A stretch of 64,000 nt of DNA from Gammaproteobacteria bacterium (GCA_027315105.1 DAHUYP010000089.1:46890-110889); one strand, 5' to 3'; shown: positions 14,623 to 24,242, counted from the stretch's first letter. Numbers and translations: made by a program. Notes: generated by a model from the letters alone, not told the origin.

Positions 14623-15516
14623 TTAGTCCCGTGCGGGATTAGAGTCCGCGGTTAACAAAGATACCTCTTCTCCCTCTCTCGCCAAACCTCTTCCGGCATA
14701 TTCCTCGGGCGTCAGATCGCCCAGTGAGCTGTGCGGTCGCTCGGTGTTGTATTCGATCCTCCAGGCCTCGATGGCTCCTCGTGCATGTGCCATGGTGATG
14801 AACCAGTGCTCGTTCAGGCATTCGTCGCGAAACTTGCCGTTAAAGGATTCGATGTACGCGTTCTCGTTGGGTTTGCCGGGGCGGATGAAGGACAGATGGA
14901 CGTTGCGCTGATACGCCCAGGCATCGAGTACCTGGCCTTCGAACTCTGGCCCATGGTCAACGGTGATCGATCGGGGCAGGCCCCGCGTGTCGGCCAGCCG
15001 CTCGAGCACGGCTTTGACTCGGGTGCCGGTGATCGAAGTGTCGACTTCGAGTGCCACACACTCACGCGTGCAGTCATCGACGATCGCCAGGCAGCGCAGT
15101 CGTCGACCATCGGCCAACCCGTCGGATACGAAGTCCATCGACCAGCTGCGATTGGCAGCCGTAGGCTTTGGCAACGCCTTGCGCTCAAAGGGTCCAATGC
15201 GTTTACGCTTGCGACGCCGCACCGCAAGGCCGGCTTCTCGGTACAGCCGGTAGGTTCGCTTGCGGTTGATCTGCCAGCCTTCGCGATGCAGTAACACGTG
15301 GATACGTCGGTAACCGTATCGACGCTTCACCGCGGCGATCTCCTCGATCCGAGTACGCACCGCACCGCACTCCGGTCGCCGGCTACGATAGCGGTACAAC
15401 GAGCGCGAGATATGCGCCAGCCCGCACGCGCGCGTCACACCGAAGTCCCGTTCCGTCATCAGCACGGTCACCGCTTCGCGCCTCGCCTGCGGGCTCACCA
15501 TCTTCGGCCTAGAAGA
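14623..15516 (-). CDS. IS3-family transposase OrfB (DDE integrase core)
   Basis: RSWSMDFVSDGL, ITVDHGPEFEGQ, YIESFNGKFRDECLNEHWF, HSSLGDLTPEEY; overlaps orfA at MVSPQARREAV. Confidence 0.88.
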   Translation of the reverse strand, partial: SSRPKMVSPQARREAVTVLMTERDFGVTRACGLAHISRSLYRYRSRRPECGAVRTRIEEIAAVKRRYGYRRIHVLLHREGWQINRKRTYRLYREAGLAVRRRKRKRIGPFERKALPKPTAANRSWSMDFVSDGLADGRRLRCLAIVDDCTRECVALEVDTSITGTRVKAVLERLADTRGLPRSITVDHGPEFEGQVLDAWAYQRNVHLSFIRPGKPNENAYIESFNGKFRDECLNEHWFITMAHARGAIEAWRIEYNTERPHSSLGDLTPEEYAGRGLAREGEEVSLLTADSNPARD

Positions 15517-15761
15517 TCCTTCAGAGCCGCCTTGTCCAGCTCCGCCTCTGCCAGCAGCCTCTTGAGCTTGCTGTTCTCCGCCTCGAGCTCCCTCAGGCGC
15601 CTCGCCTCCGACACTGTCATCCCGGCGTACTTCGCCTTCCAGTTGTAGAAGGTCGCCTCGGATACCCCGTGGCGCCGGCACAGCTCCTTCGTCTTGGCAC
15701 CGGCTTCGGATTCCTTCAGCACCGCAATGATCTGTTCTTCGGTGAACCTCTTGGATTTCAT
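15495..15761 (-). CDS. IS3-family transposase OrfA
   Basis: MKSKRFTEEQIIAVLKESEAGAKTKELCRRHGVSEATFYNWKAKYAGM. Confidence 0.9.
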   Translation of the reverse strand: MKSKRFTEEQIIAVLKESEAGAKTKELCRRHGVSEATFYNWKAKYAGMTVSEARRLRELEAENSKLKRLLAEAELDKAALKDLLGRRW

Positions 15762-15837
15762 CGTCTGCTCCTGGTGAAGCAGACTCTGCTCCCGTTCCGC
15801 ACTAAGCTCGGGTTTCAGGTCCGAAGGAGCAGTACCA

Positions 15838-16070
15838 ATGCGAAGACCGAGACGCAACCATTCGCCGGCATTCAGGGTGCGAGTTGCGCTGGAAGCTATG
15901 AAGGGCGAGAAGACCGTCACCGAGATCGCCAAGCAGTTTGACGTGCACTCGAACGAGGTGACCGCTTGGAAGAACGAGCCCCTGCAGCACGCTACCGAAG
16001 CGTTCGGTGGCACTGTGGCCGAGGGGCCCGCGGAGCGGGAGAAGATTCGCGACCTGCAGGCCAAGATAGC
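15838..16070 (+). pseudogene. Second IS3-family orfA fragment, fused in frame to unrelated sequence
   Basis: MRRPRRNHSPAFRVRVALEAMKGEKTVTEIAKQFDVHSNEVTAWKN, then loses similarity. Confidence 0.65.
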
Positions 16071-16372
16071 GCCTTTTACGGAAACGAGCCAGAGGGCCCT
16101 TGGCTGGCCATCCGCACAGGGCGCGAGCGCCATGGCTGGTTGGATGAATAGCTCAGGCATACCCCCTCAATCTCAACTGAGTGGGATGTTATCGAGTTGG
16201 GGCGGTGGTTTTCAGCTGGGGTATATGGGAGCCGGATTTGGCTTTTACGGAAATAGCTCGGGGACCTCAGAAAGTGGAGGCGTCTCGACAAGGGGCGCAT
16301 CGGTGTATGGCGGATACACCTGGGAGATACCCTCTTTAAGTCCGGTGCATTGGTGACATGAACGAGGTCACC

Positions 16373-16624
16373 ATGAAGAGGACCATCATGATCGTTGCAC
16401 TGTTAGCTTTATCAGCTATTTTCGCTTATCACGCGATCAGGGCTCGAGAGATAAGAGATCGTCAGTTGATGAATTTGGAGCGCTTCCATGGAAAGGATAG
16501 CCGCATTTTTCGATTCGGTAGTAAATTCCTGGGTGCTTCGTACGTCTTTAGCTTTCGGCTGGTAGGCTCTGTGGGAGCTCTCGTGTTGATGGCGTTGGCA
16601 ATTTATGTTGTGAATAATAATTGA
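16373..16624 (+). CDS. Small membrane protein, possible immunity protein or remnant
   Basis: MKRTIMIVALLALSAIFAYHAIRA...LVGSVGALVLMALAIYVVNNN; two predicted TM segments, low GC relative to window. Confidence 0.4.
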   Translation: MKRTIMIVALLALSAIFAYHAIRAREIRDRQLMNLERFHGKDSRIFRFGSKFLGASYVFSFRLVGSVGALVLMALAIYVVNNN

Positions 16625-17095
16625 TGCGATGTGCCCCGCCTTGAGTAGTGGTTGGGTTCAGAGTTCTCCGTGCATTGGCCTTGCCCCATTTCGTGAACGG
16701 TTCGGCGCTGGAGACTCGCCACGGGTCTTACTCGACCTTCGGCTTGCCGGGATCGTTGGCGGGCTCGCTGCAGCGTAAGGGATGACCATGCGGCAGCTGC
16801 GTCGGCCTGACATCGGCACGATTCAGAGAACAACCAGGACGCTGGGCTTGCCTCGCGGCTCATATAATGAAAACCTATTTTTTCATTATATAATAGGGCG
16901 CATGCAAAGCACCCTGCCGGCCGTGCACGCTGCGCGCCGGAAGGTGCATCGGATCGTGCGTCGGCCCGGTGGGCCAGAGCACCAGGCCGCCAGACGCGGT
17001 CACAATGCTGCGCCACGCCAGCAACGCCGCGTCAGCTGGCCGCCTCAGCTGCCCGCGTGATCTCCCGAGCCGGGTCGCATGTCGCGACCGATCGC

Positions 17096-17419
17096 CTACG
17101 CAGCCCGCGAGCCACTGGAATGTCCGCAACGGCGCAGCGCCGCCAGCTTCGGCAGCGCCTTCACGTCGCTGCCGATCTCGCTTTCGGCCACGCGTAGTTC
17201 GTAGAGCTTCTGCAGGTTCAACCAGAACTCGGGGCTGGTGCCGAAAAAATGCCCGAGCCGCAGCGCCGTGTCGCCGGTCACGGAGCGCCGTGCGTTCAGG
17301 ATTTGAGTGATCCGGTTGGTCGGCACCCGGATCTGGCGCGACAGTTCGGCCGCGCTCATGCCCAGCTCCTCGAGCTGCTCGGCCAGATGCTCCCCGGGAT
17401 GAATTGCTGTGCGTGCCAT
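17096..17419 (-). CDS. higA: HigA-family antitoxin (XRE)
   Basis: IHPGEHLAEQLEELGMSAAELSRQIRVPTNRITQILNARRSVTGDTALRLGHFFGTSPEFWLNLQKLYEL. Confidence 0.9.
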   Translation of the reverse strand: MARTAIHPGEHLAEQLEELGMSAAELSRQIRVPTNRITQILNARRSVTGDTALRLGHFFGTSPEFWLNLQKLYELRVAESEIGSDVKALPKLAALRRCGHSSGSRAA

Positions 17420-17425
17420 AAGCCC

Positions 17426-17710
17426 TCAGTGATAATCCACGATCTCGACGTTAACCAGTCCCTTCGATCCCTTGGGCCATTGGAAACAGATGCGCCAATG
17501 GTCATTGATGCGAATGCTGTACTGACCCTTGCGATCACCGTGCAGTGCCTCGAGGCGGTTCCCCGGCAGCGCGGCCATGCCGTGCAGCGAGCTGGCTGCA
17601 TCGAGCTGATCCAATCTCAATCTCGGCCCTGTGAGTGAAGCCCACGAAGGCTCTGACCTCCCGGCCAGCGGCGAAATCGCGCGTCCGCTTGTCGCGGTAG
17701 CTCGGAATCA
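17426..17710 (-). pseudogene. higB: HigB/RelE-family toxin, apparently frameshifted
   Basis: N-part MIPSYRDKRTRDFAAGREVRAFVGFTHRAE in one frame; RLRLDQLDAASSLHGMAALPGNRLEALHGDRKGQYSIRINDHWRICFQW...VDYH in another. Confidence 0.7.
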
Positions 17711-17794
17711 TCAGACCCGCAAGGCTGCCCGCCTGTACGCATGACGTCAAGCGTAATACGGAGCAACCGGGCGTGCAGTGGCGCCATTCGAGGT

Positions 17795-18424
17795 CTGCTC
17801 GGCCGCCGCGACGTCTTCTTCCACCGCGATCCGGCCGAAGTCGTTCCGGAGGGGCTCGATCTGGCTCGGGCCAGACTGTACCGGCAAATCGGCCGGGTTC
17901 AATTCCCCACCGTGCTGTTCGAGCTCGATGCCTGCGTGTACTTCAGTTGGCAACTGCTCGGTCGCGAGCCCATAGACGCGCAGGAACTGCTGGCCGTGTA
18001 CGCGGCGCTGCTCGCCGCCGGGCCCGATCTGGCCTCCCGCGGTATTGCGACCATGATGCGCGGCGTGCGCGAGAGCACCGTGCGTCGTTACATGCGGCTC
18101 TTCGAAGCCGAGCCCGCCCTGCGAGCGGCCAACGAGGCGCTGGTGAGGTTCGCCAGGACTCGCCCCATGGTCGAGTACTGGGACAGCGGTTATGCCGCCT
18201 CTTCGGATCTGATGAGTCTGGATGCCAGCACCTGGAAGCTGCAGGAGGTGATTGACCGACGCCAAAGGCCAGGACGCGCGGTTCCCTCCGACACTATCCT
18301 CGCACACGTCGCTCCAGTCGCCTTCTCGCAGATCAACTTCCGCGCCATCTACCGCTTCCCCATCGACCAATACCTCGACCAAATCCCGCCATCAGGTGGC
18401 CGGCGGGACGCCGTCAACGCGTGA
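17795..18424 (+). pseudogene. Tn3-family transposase (TnpA), internally deleted fragment
   Basis: IGRVQFPTVLFELDACVYFSWQLLGREPIDAQELLAVYAALLAAGPDLASRG...WDSGYAASSDLMSLDAS then QRPGRAVPSDTILAHVAPVAFSQINF. Confidence 0.65.
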
Positions 18425-18510
18425 CGCACTTATCCACAGGAAACCGCTCCCCTTTGGCTCGCTTCCGTAAATGGCCCGAAATGGCACCCAATAGCGGGAG
18501 CGACGTAAGT

Positions 18511-18957
18511 TCACGGTCCAAGCGGGCTCGCGTAGACTTTCTCTTGTTTGACTTCAGCCGATGGGTCGCGAGTCTTCACAATTCCTACCAGCTCATCAGC
18601 CAATGCTGCTGATACAGCGTTGGGCGGTCGGGCGCCCAACGGGCCATGGTGACGAACAAGCAAAGCCAATGTCTGTCCGTAAAGAGTGAGATCAACTTCG
18701 TCGTTATTTCCGGCTACGTCACGCAATGTCGCGTAGCAACTCGAGCCCGGCTGCCGCGTTCCTGGTGCGCTTGTAATCTTTAGAGCCGCCTTGGCGGCGA
18801 ACTCGCGCGCGAACTCCTCGCACGTCGTGGCTTGCGCCGGCATATTGAGGTGAATCTCGTACAACAGTTGCGGAAGTTCCTGCCGAAAGGCCGTACAGGC
18901 ATAGACTCCGCATGTTACGAGTGGCAAACATAGTGACCGCATGTGCCTGGATTTCAT
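18511..18957 (-). CDS. Hypothetical exported protein
   Basis: ORF of 148 aa with signal-like N-terminus; no recognised family. Confidence 0.3.
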   Translation of the reverse strand: MKSRHMRSLCLPLVTCGVYACTAFRQELPQLLYEIHLNMPAQATTCEEFAREFAAKAALKITSAPGTRQPGSSCYATLRDVAGNNDEVDLTLYGQTLALLVRHHGPLGARPPNAVSAALADELVGIVKTRDPSAEVKQEKVYASPLGP

Positions 18958-19355
18958 TCAATGCCCTTGTCCGAAGAATGGATTAGACAGACCAGGCGAA
19001 AGCGGGCCCAATACGACGTAGCCGATGCCAATGGGCCCAGACGAAGGCATGCCCTCGGGAACAGGTCCCCAATTGCCCTGCACCCGGTTCCGGCGTCGTT
19101 ATTGACACCGAATTGAGATTCGTCTTTAGGAACTGCGCGGTTCTTTACGGCTTCCCAGCCAATGCCACCCAGGGCATTGAACACCTGAACGATGGTACCA
19201 CCGCTCTCGATTGGGCTGCGCGGCGCCCGGTTTCGCCACCGGCGATCGAACCGATGGCGGACTGATGCGACCCCGTGACTGGGTCATGGAGGACTGTGGC
19301 ATGATCGTAGGCTGCTGGCAGCGGCCAGTGCGGTATTGAGTCGCAGCGATCCAGC

Positions 19356-20759
19356 ATGGCCAAGCCCGATCTGATCGTCGTCATCGCGTACATGGTCGGG
19401 ATCCTGGCGGCCGGGTTCTGGGGCCGCCGCAAGGCGACTACGCAGGAACAGTTCCTGGTCGCCGGCCGCTCGGTGGGCCCGTGGCTCTACTCCGGCACGC
19501 TCGCAGCGATCGTGCTGGGCGGCGCCTCCACCGTCGGCGGCGTCAAGCTCGGCTACCAGTACGGCATATCGGGCATGTGGTTCGTGTTCATGCTCGGTCT
19601 CGGCATCATCGTGCTGAGCGTCGTGTTCGTCGACCGGATCCTCGGACTCAAGCTGTACACGGTCCCCGAACTGCTCGAGCGCCGCTACAGCCCGGCGGCG
19701 CGCATCGCCGGCGGCGTCGTCATGGCCGCCTACGACCTGATGGTCAGCGTCACGGCGACGATTGCGGTCGGATCGGTGATGGAAGTGATCGTCGGCATTC
19801 CGCGCACTCCGGCGATCCTCATGAGCAGCGCCGTGATGGTGGCCTATTCCGTGCTCGGCGGCATGTGGTCCCTGACGCTGACCGACATCATTCAGTTCAT
19901 CATCAAGACCGTCGGTATCCTGTTCGTGCTGCTGCCGGCAGCGATCCTGCACGCCGGCGGCCTCGCGGCCATGCATGCACGGCTTCCCGGCGAATTCTTC
20001 TCGCTCACGCACATTGGCACGGGCAAGATCGTCTCGTTCTTCGTCCTGTACTTCTTCGGCATTATCATCGGCCAGGATGTCTGGCAGCGGGTATTCACCG
20101 CGCGCAGCGTCAAGGTCGCGCGCAACGGCGGCATCGGCGTCGGCTTCTACTGCCTGTGCTACGCACTGGCCGGCGCGCTGATCGGCACGGCCGGACGGGT
20201 ATTCCTGCCGCCGCTGGCACACAGCGATGCGGCCTTCGCGCAGATCGTCAACGCCGTGCTGCCGGCGGGCCTGCGCGGGCTGGTGCTTGCGGCCGCGCTC
20301 GCCGCCATCATGTCGACCGCCAGCGCGTGCCTGCTGGCCGCCTCCACGGTACTGCTGCAGGACGTGTACCTGCCGCTGCGCGCCTCCGCCAATGCGGGCT
20401 CGATTGCACAGAGCCGTGCCGTCACCTTGACGCTGGGCGTCATCATGACGGTGGTTGCATGCGTGATGCACGACGTGATCGCGGCCCTGACGGTGGCGTA
20501 CGATCTGCTGGTCGGCGGACTGCTGGTGGCGGTCGTCGGGGCGATGCTGTGGCGGCACGGCACCACCGCCGGCGCGCTGGCATCGATCGCGATCGGCAGC
20601 GCGCTGGTGATCGTGCTGCTGGCCGTGAACGGCCTGGATTCGGACCTGCCGATCTACGCCGGTCTCGGCGCCAGCCTCGTCGTCTACGTCGCCGTGAGCC
20701 TGAGCGGCCGCTCCCCCAAACCTGAACCGGCGCCGCTGCGGCCGGCCGGCAACGCCTGA
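19356..20759 (+). CDS. Sodium:solute symporter (SSS family)
   Basis: 467 aa, multiple TM helices, FLVAGRSVGPWLYSGTLAAIVLGGASTVGG. Confidence 0.9.
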   Translation: MAKPDLIVVIAYMVGILAAGFWGRRKATTQEQFLVAGRSVGPWLYSGTLAAIVLGGASTVGGVKLGYQYGISGMWFVFMLGLGIIVLSVVFVDRILGLKLYTVPELLERRYSPAARIAGGVVMAAYDLMVSVTATIAVGSVMEVIVGIPRTPAILMSSAVMVAYSVLGGMWSLTLTDIIQFIIKTVGILFVLLPAAILHAGGLAAMHARLPGEFFSLTHIGTGKIVSFFVLYFFGIIIGQDVWQRVFTARSVKVARNGGIGVGFYCLCYALAGALIGTAGRVFLPPLAHSDAAFAQIVNAVLPAGLRGLVLAAALAAIMSTASACLLAASTVLLQDVYLPLRASANAGSIAQSRAVTLTLGVIMTVVACVMHDVIAALTVAYDLLVGGLLVAVVGAMLWRHGTTAGALASIAIGSALVIVLLAVNGLDSDLPIYAGLGASLVVYVAVSLSGRSPKPEPAPLRPAGNA

Positions 20760-20772
20760 GGGCACGCCTCGC

Positions 20773-21774
20773 ATGAACGATAAGCCCTACCGCAGGCCGG
20801 ACATCGCCGGTGCCGGTGACTACGAGCCGATGAAGGAACCGCGCTACGCGGAAATCGCCACTTTCATGCGCGCGCCGCTCGCCGGCAGCCTCGAGAACGT
20901 CGATATCGGCCTGATCGGCGTGCCGACCGATCTCGGCGTGACCAACCGACCCGGAGCCCGGCACGGGCCGCGCGAGATACGCAACGCCTCGAGCCTGATG
21001 CGCTCGTTCAATCTCGCCCTGGGCATCAACCCGTACGAACTGTGCCGCATCGCCGACCTGGGCGACGTGCGCCTGCCGCATCGGTACGACCTGGAGAAGC
21101 AGGTCGAGGACATCGAGGCGTTCTATCGCAAGATCGTCGCGGCCGGCGTTCGGCCGGTCAGCGCCGGCGGCGACCATTCGATCACCTATCCCATCTTCAG
21201 GGCGCTGGCGGCCGACGCCCCCATCGGCATGGTGCACATCGATGCTCACACCGATACCTGGGGCGAATTCTACGGCTCGAAGTTCACGCACGGAGCGCCG
21301 TTCCGACTGGCCGTCGAGGCGGGATTGCTGGACCCGAAGCGCACCATCCAGATCGGAATTCGGGGTGGCCAGAATTTCATGGACGGTATCGAGTTCTCGC
21401 AGTCCCATGGCATGCGCGTGGTATTCATGGATGAATTCGCCGCCCTCGGCGTCGAGCGGGTCATCGAGGCGGCGCGCCGCGTCGTCGGCGACGGGCCGAC
21501 CTATATCTCGTTCGACGTGGACGGCCTCGATCCGGTCTATGCCCCTGGTACCGGCACGCCTGAAGTCGGCGGCATCACCACGCTGGAGGCACTGCGCCTG
21601 CTGCGCGGCCTGCGCGGCCTGAACCTCATCGGCGGCGACGTCGTCGAGGTGGCGCCGCCGTACGACCAGACCGGCAACACCGCGCTGGTCGGCGCCACCA
21701 TGATGTTCGAGATTCTGTGCCTGATCGCCGACCGGCATTTCGGCGCCGCGCGCCGCCCGCCGGCACCGCCCTAG
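20773..21774 (+). CDS. Agmatinase/guanidinobutyrase-type ureohydrolase
   Basis: SAGGDHSITYPIF, HIDAHTDTW, SFDVDGLDPVYAPGTGTPEVGG Mn-binding motifs. Confidence 0.9.
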   Translation: MNDKPYRRPDIAGAGDYEPMKEPRYAEIATFMRAPLAGSLENVDIGLIGVPTDLGVTNRPGARHGPREIRNASSLMRSFNLALGINPYELCRIADLGDVRLPHRYDLEKQVEDIEAFYRKIVAAGVRPVSAGGDHSITYPIFRALAADAPIGMVHIDAHTDTWGEFYGSKFTHGAPFRLAVEAGLLDPKRTIQIGIRGGQNFMDGIEFSQSHGMRVVFMDEFAALGVERVIEAARRVVGDGPTYISFDVDGLDPVYAPGTGTPEVGGITTLEALRLLRGLRGLNLIGGDVVEVAPPYDQTGNTALVGATMMFEILCLIADRHFGAARRPPAPP

Positions 21775-21781
21775 GTCGCGG

Positions 21782-22597
21782 CTAGCTCGTGCCGCCGGTT
21801 GCGCCCTGCGTCGCGGCCAGCGCACCGAGTTCCCCTTCGCGCGCCGTGATGCGCCAGCGGCGCCGGATGGCCCGGCCGTCGCTTGCACGATCCGCCGTGC
21901 TGACCGAATCACCGTCGATGCGCGGATCGACGACATCGCCGATGCGATACGGCAGGGTGGACGCGAGGATGCGCAACCCGTCCGCCGACACCGTGCCGGC
22001 CGAGATTTCGCAGTCCACCAACTGCTGCGAATGCAACAGCGTCGGTGCCTGCGAGACGCATTCGCCCAGGGTCCGGTGCGCGCTCGGGACCACGGCGCGA
22101 TCGCGCGCAAACATGAAGTCCCGGCCTACCCGCAGCAGCACGGCCGTGGTCGCGGCATCGATCGCGCGCAGCGCCAACGCACCGACCGGACGCGTGGCTC
22201 TGGACGCCTCGCGCCGCCAATGCTCGACGTAATCGCTGTCGCGCCCTCGTTCGACCAACACGTCGCCCTCCCACGCCAACGAGCCGGCGTCCGGATGACG
22301 CGCCTTGGGCTGGAAATCTATCGACCGCAGCCACTCGAAATGGGCGCCGTCGAAGCCGATGTGTCCCGCGAAGCCCTCCTGTCGCGCGAGCCAGAGGCAG
22401 TCGTCGATCGAGAGCCCGTCACGACAGCGCGCGTGCGCGACCCGGTCACCGTCCGCCGGCTGCCGAAGATCGATGAAGGCGCGTATCCCCTGGAGCCAGC
22501 GCACGCTGCTGCTGGTATCGCGCCGGCCCTCGGGCCATTCGATCAGCGAGCGCCGCCACAGTCCGCACAACTCTGCGGGATCCCGGAGCGCGGGCAT
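21782..22597 (-). CDS. Conserved hypothetical protein in operon with NCS1 permease
   Basis: Start MPALRDPAELCGLWRRSLIEWPEGRRD 6 nt after the permease stop. Confidence 0.6.
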   Translation of the reverse strand: MPALRDPAELCGLWRRSLIEWPEGRRDTSSSVRWLQGIRAFIDLRQPADGDRVAHARCRDGLSIDDCLWLARQEGFAGHIGFDGAHFEWLRSIDFQPKARHPDAGSLAWEGDVLVERGRDSDYVEHWRREASRATRPVGALALRAIDAATTAVLLRVGRDFMFARDRAVVPSAHRTLGECVSQAPTLLHSQQLVDCEISAGTVSADGLRILASTLPYRIGDVVDPRIDGDSVSTADRASDGRAIRRRWRITAREGELGALAATQGATGGTS

Positions 22598-22602
22598 CGA
22601 GG

Positions 22603-24057
22603 CTATGCGCCCAGCTGCCCTGCCGCCTCGATCCGACCGTCGCGGTACGAGTGCGAGCGCTTCGCGAGCCAGTAGTAGGCCGGCGAGGTGGCCGCGAGAC
22701 CGACGATCCAGGACAGGTCCACTCCCCCCAGCGTCTGCGCGATCGGGCCGGTATAGAGCGGCGAGGCAATGAACGGCAATTGCACCAGTATTCCGAACAC
22801 GTAGCACTCCACCGCGGCCACGTTGACGCGGCCGTAGATGCCGCCGTCCCGCCGGAAGAATGAGCCGATGTCGTAGCGCCCGTGACGCAGCAGATAGTAG
22901 TCGACCAGATTGATGGCGGTCCACGGCACCAGCACGTACAGCAGCAGCAGGATGAAATCGGTGTAATTGTCGAGGAACGAGTCCTTGCCGAGCAGCGCTC
23001 CCGCCAGCGACAGGCCGAACAGCAGCAGCGAGATGACGGTCCGCGCCGAGGCTCCGGGCGACCAGCGCGGAACCAGTGTCTGACCGAACGTCAGCGTTGA
23101 CAACGCGCCGCAATAGAGATTCATCGCATTGGCCGTGGCGACGCCGATCGAAAAGACGATCAGCACCAGCGGCGCCAGGCCCTGCGTGAGCGCCGCAAGG
23201 CCGGCGACCAGGCTGCTCTTGTCCGAGGCGAGGCCCACCGTCGCGCCCAGGATCATCGGCAGCAGCGAGCCGAGCGTGCAGCCCCAGTAGCTGGCCCAGA
23301 AGGCCGAGCGCACTCCGGTTTCGCGCGGCATGTAGCGCGAGTAGTCGGAGACGTACGGCGCGTAGGCGATCTGCCACAGCGCCGCCGCCGAGATCGTGCC
23401 CAGCAGCCCGGGTACGTTGAAGGAATTGCGGCCCAGGAAGTTGGCCGGCAGTCCATGTATCCAGACGATCCAGGCGAACGTCAGCAGCAACACGATGCCC
23501 GACACGTAGGTCATCACCCGCGCATAGGTGTGAATGAGGTCATGGCCGAAGATGGCTGCGATGAGACTGATCACACCCACGAGTGCGATGCCGGGCGCAT
23601 CGGACAGGCCCGGCGCCATGCTCGCCAGGGCCTCGCCGCCGAGCACCAGATTCGAGGCCAGGAACCCGACATACATGACGATCACGATCCCGACCACGAG
23701 CAGCGATCCGAACGAGCCGAATTGGCCGCGCGTCTGGATCATCTGCGGCACGCCGAGCGTCGGGCCCTGCGCGGCATGCAGCGCCATGAAGATCGCGCCG
23801 ACCATGTTGCCGAGGATCAGGCCCACGACCGCCCATCCGAACGGCAGCGCGAACACCGTCACCGCGAGCCCGCCCGTGACGATGGTCAGCAACATGAGGT
23901 TCGAGCCGAACCAGACGGTGAACAGATCCGTCGCCTTGCCGTGGCGCTGGTCGAGCGCGATCGGTTGGATCGTGCTGATTTCGAGGCGCGTCGCGTGTTC
24001 CCGGTTGCTCACGTCGGCTGGTCTCCAGAGTTGATCCGATAGCTCGGATGCTGACAC
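22603..24057 (-). CDS. NCS1-family nucleobase/cytosine-like permease
   Basis: 12-TM-like protein; ALWQIAYAPYVSDYSRYMPRETGVRSAFWASYWG; VPWTAINLVDYYLLRHGRYDI. Confidence 0.88.
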   Translation of the reverse strand: MSASELSDQLWRPADVSNREHATRLEISTIQPIALDQRHGKATDLFTVWFGSNLMLLTIVTGGLAVTVFALPFGWAVVGLILGNMVGAIFMALHAAQGPTLGVPQMIQTRGQFGSFGSLLVVGIVIVMYVGFLASNLVLGGEALASMAPGLSDAPGIALVGVISLIAAIFGHDLIHTYARVMTYVSGIVLLLTFAWIVWIHGLPANFLGRNSFNVPGLLGTISAAALWQIAYAPYVSDYSRYMPRETGVRSAFWASYWGCTLGSLLPMILGATVGLASDKSSLVAGLAALTQGLAPLVLIVFSIGVATANAMNLYCGALSTLTFGQTLVPRWSPGASARTVISLLLFGLSLAGALLGKDSFLDNYTDFILLLLYVLVPWTAINLVDYYLLRHGRYDIGSFFRRDGGIYGRVNVAAVECYVFGILVQLPFIASPLYTGPIAQTLGGVDLSWIVGLAATSPAYYWLAKRSHSYRDGRIEAAGQLGA

Positions 24058-24242
24058 GATGCCATCATGCCTGGCGGATCCGCTAGAGTATTCTTATGCG
24101 CGATTGTGCTTCCAAACAATGGGAGCGCGCGAGCCCGGCGCTGTCGTGCACGGCATTGGGGCATGCGCGAGTCGCGCGAATTCGATTTGCGCCATTGCAG
24201 TGCCGGCCGACAGTGCCCGCCGGCGAGGTCGTCATCTTCAAT

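Larger units (their letters stand above)
14608..15821 (-). mobile_element. IS3-family insertion sequence (IS407-like group)
   Basis: orfA and orfB plus terminal inverted repeats GACCTGACACCC (14608..) and GGGTTTCAGGTC (..15821). Confidence 0.75.

Noticed and set aside
18430-18438. Perfect DnaA box TTATCCACA
   Set aside because: Single copy at the edge of a transposase fragment with no box cluster or replication genes; likely chance.
20443-22110. 555-aa (-) ORF across the symporter, ureohydrolase and hypothetical gene
   Set aside because: Composite antisense frame with repetitive Arg/Ala content; overlaps well-supported genes.
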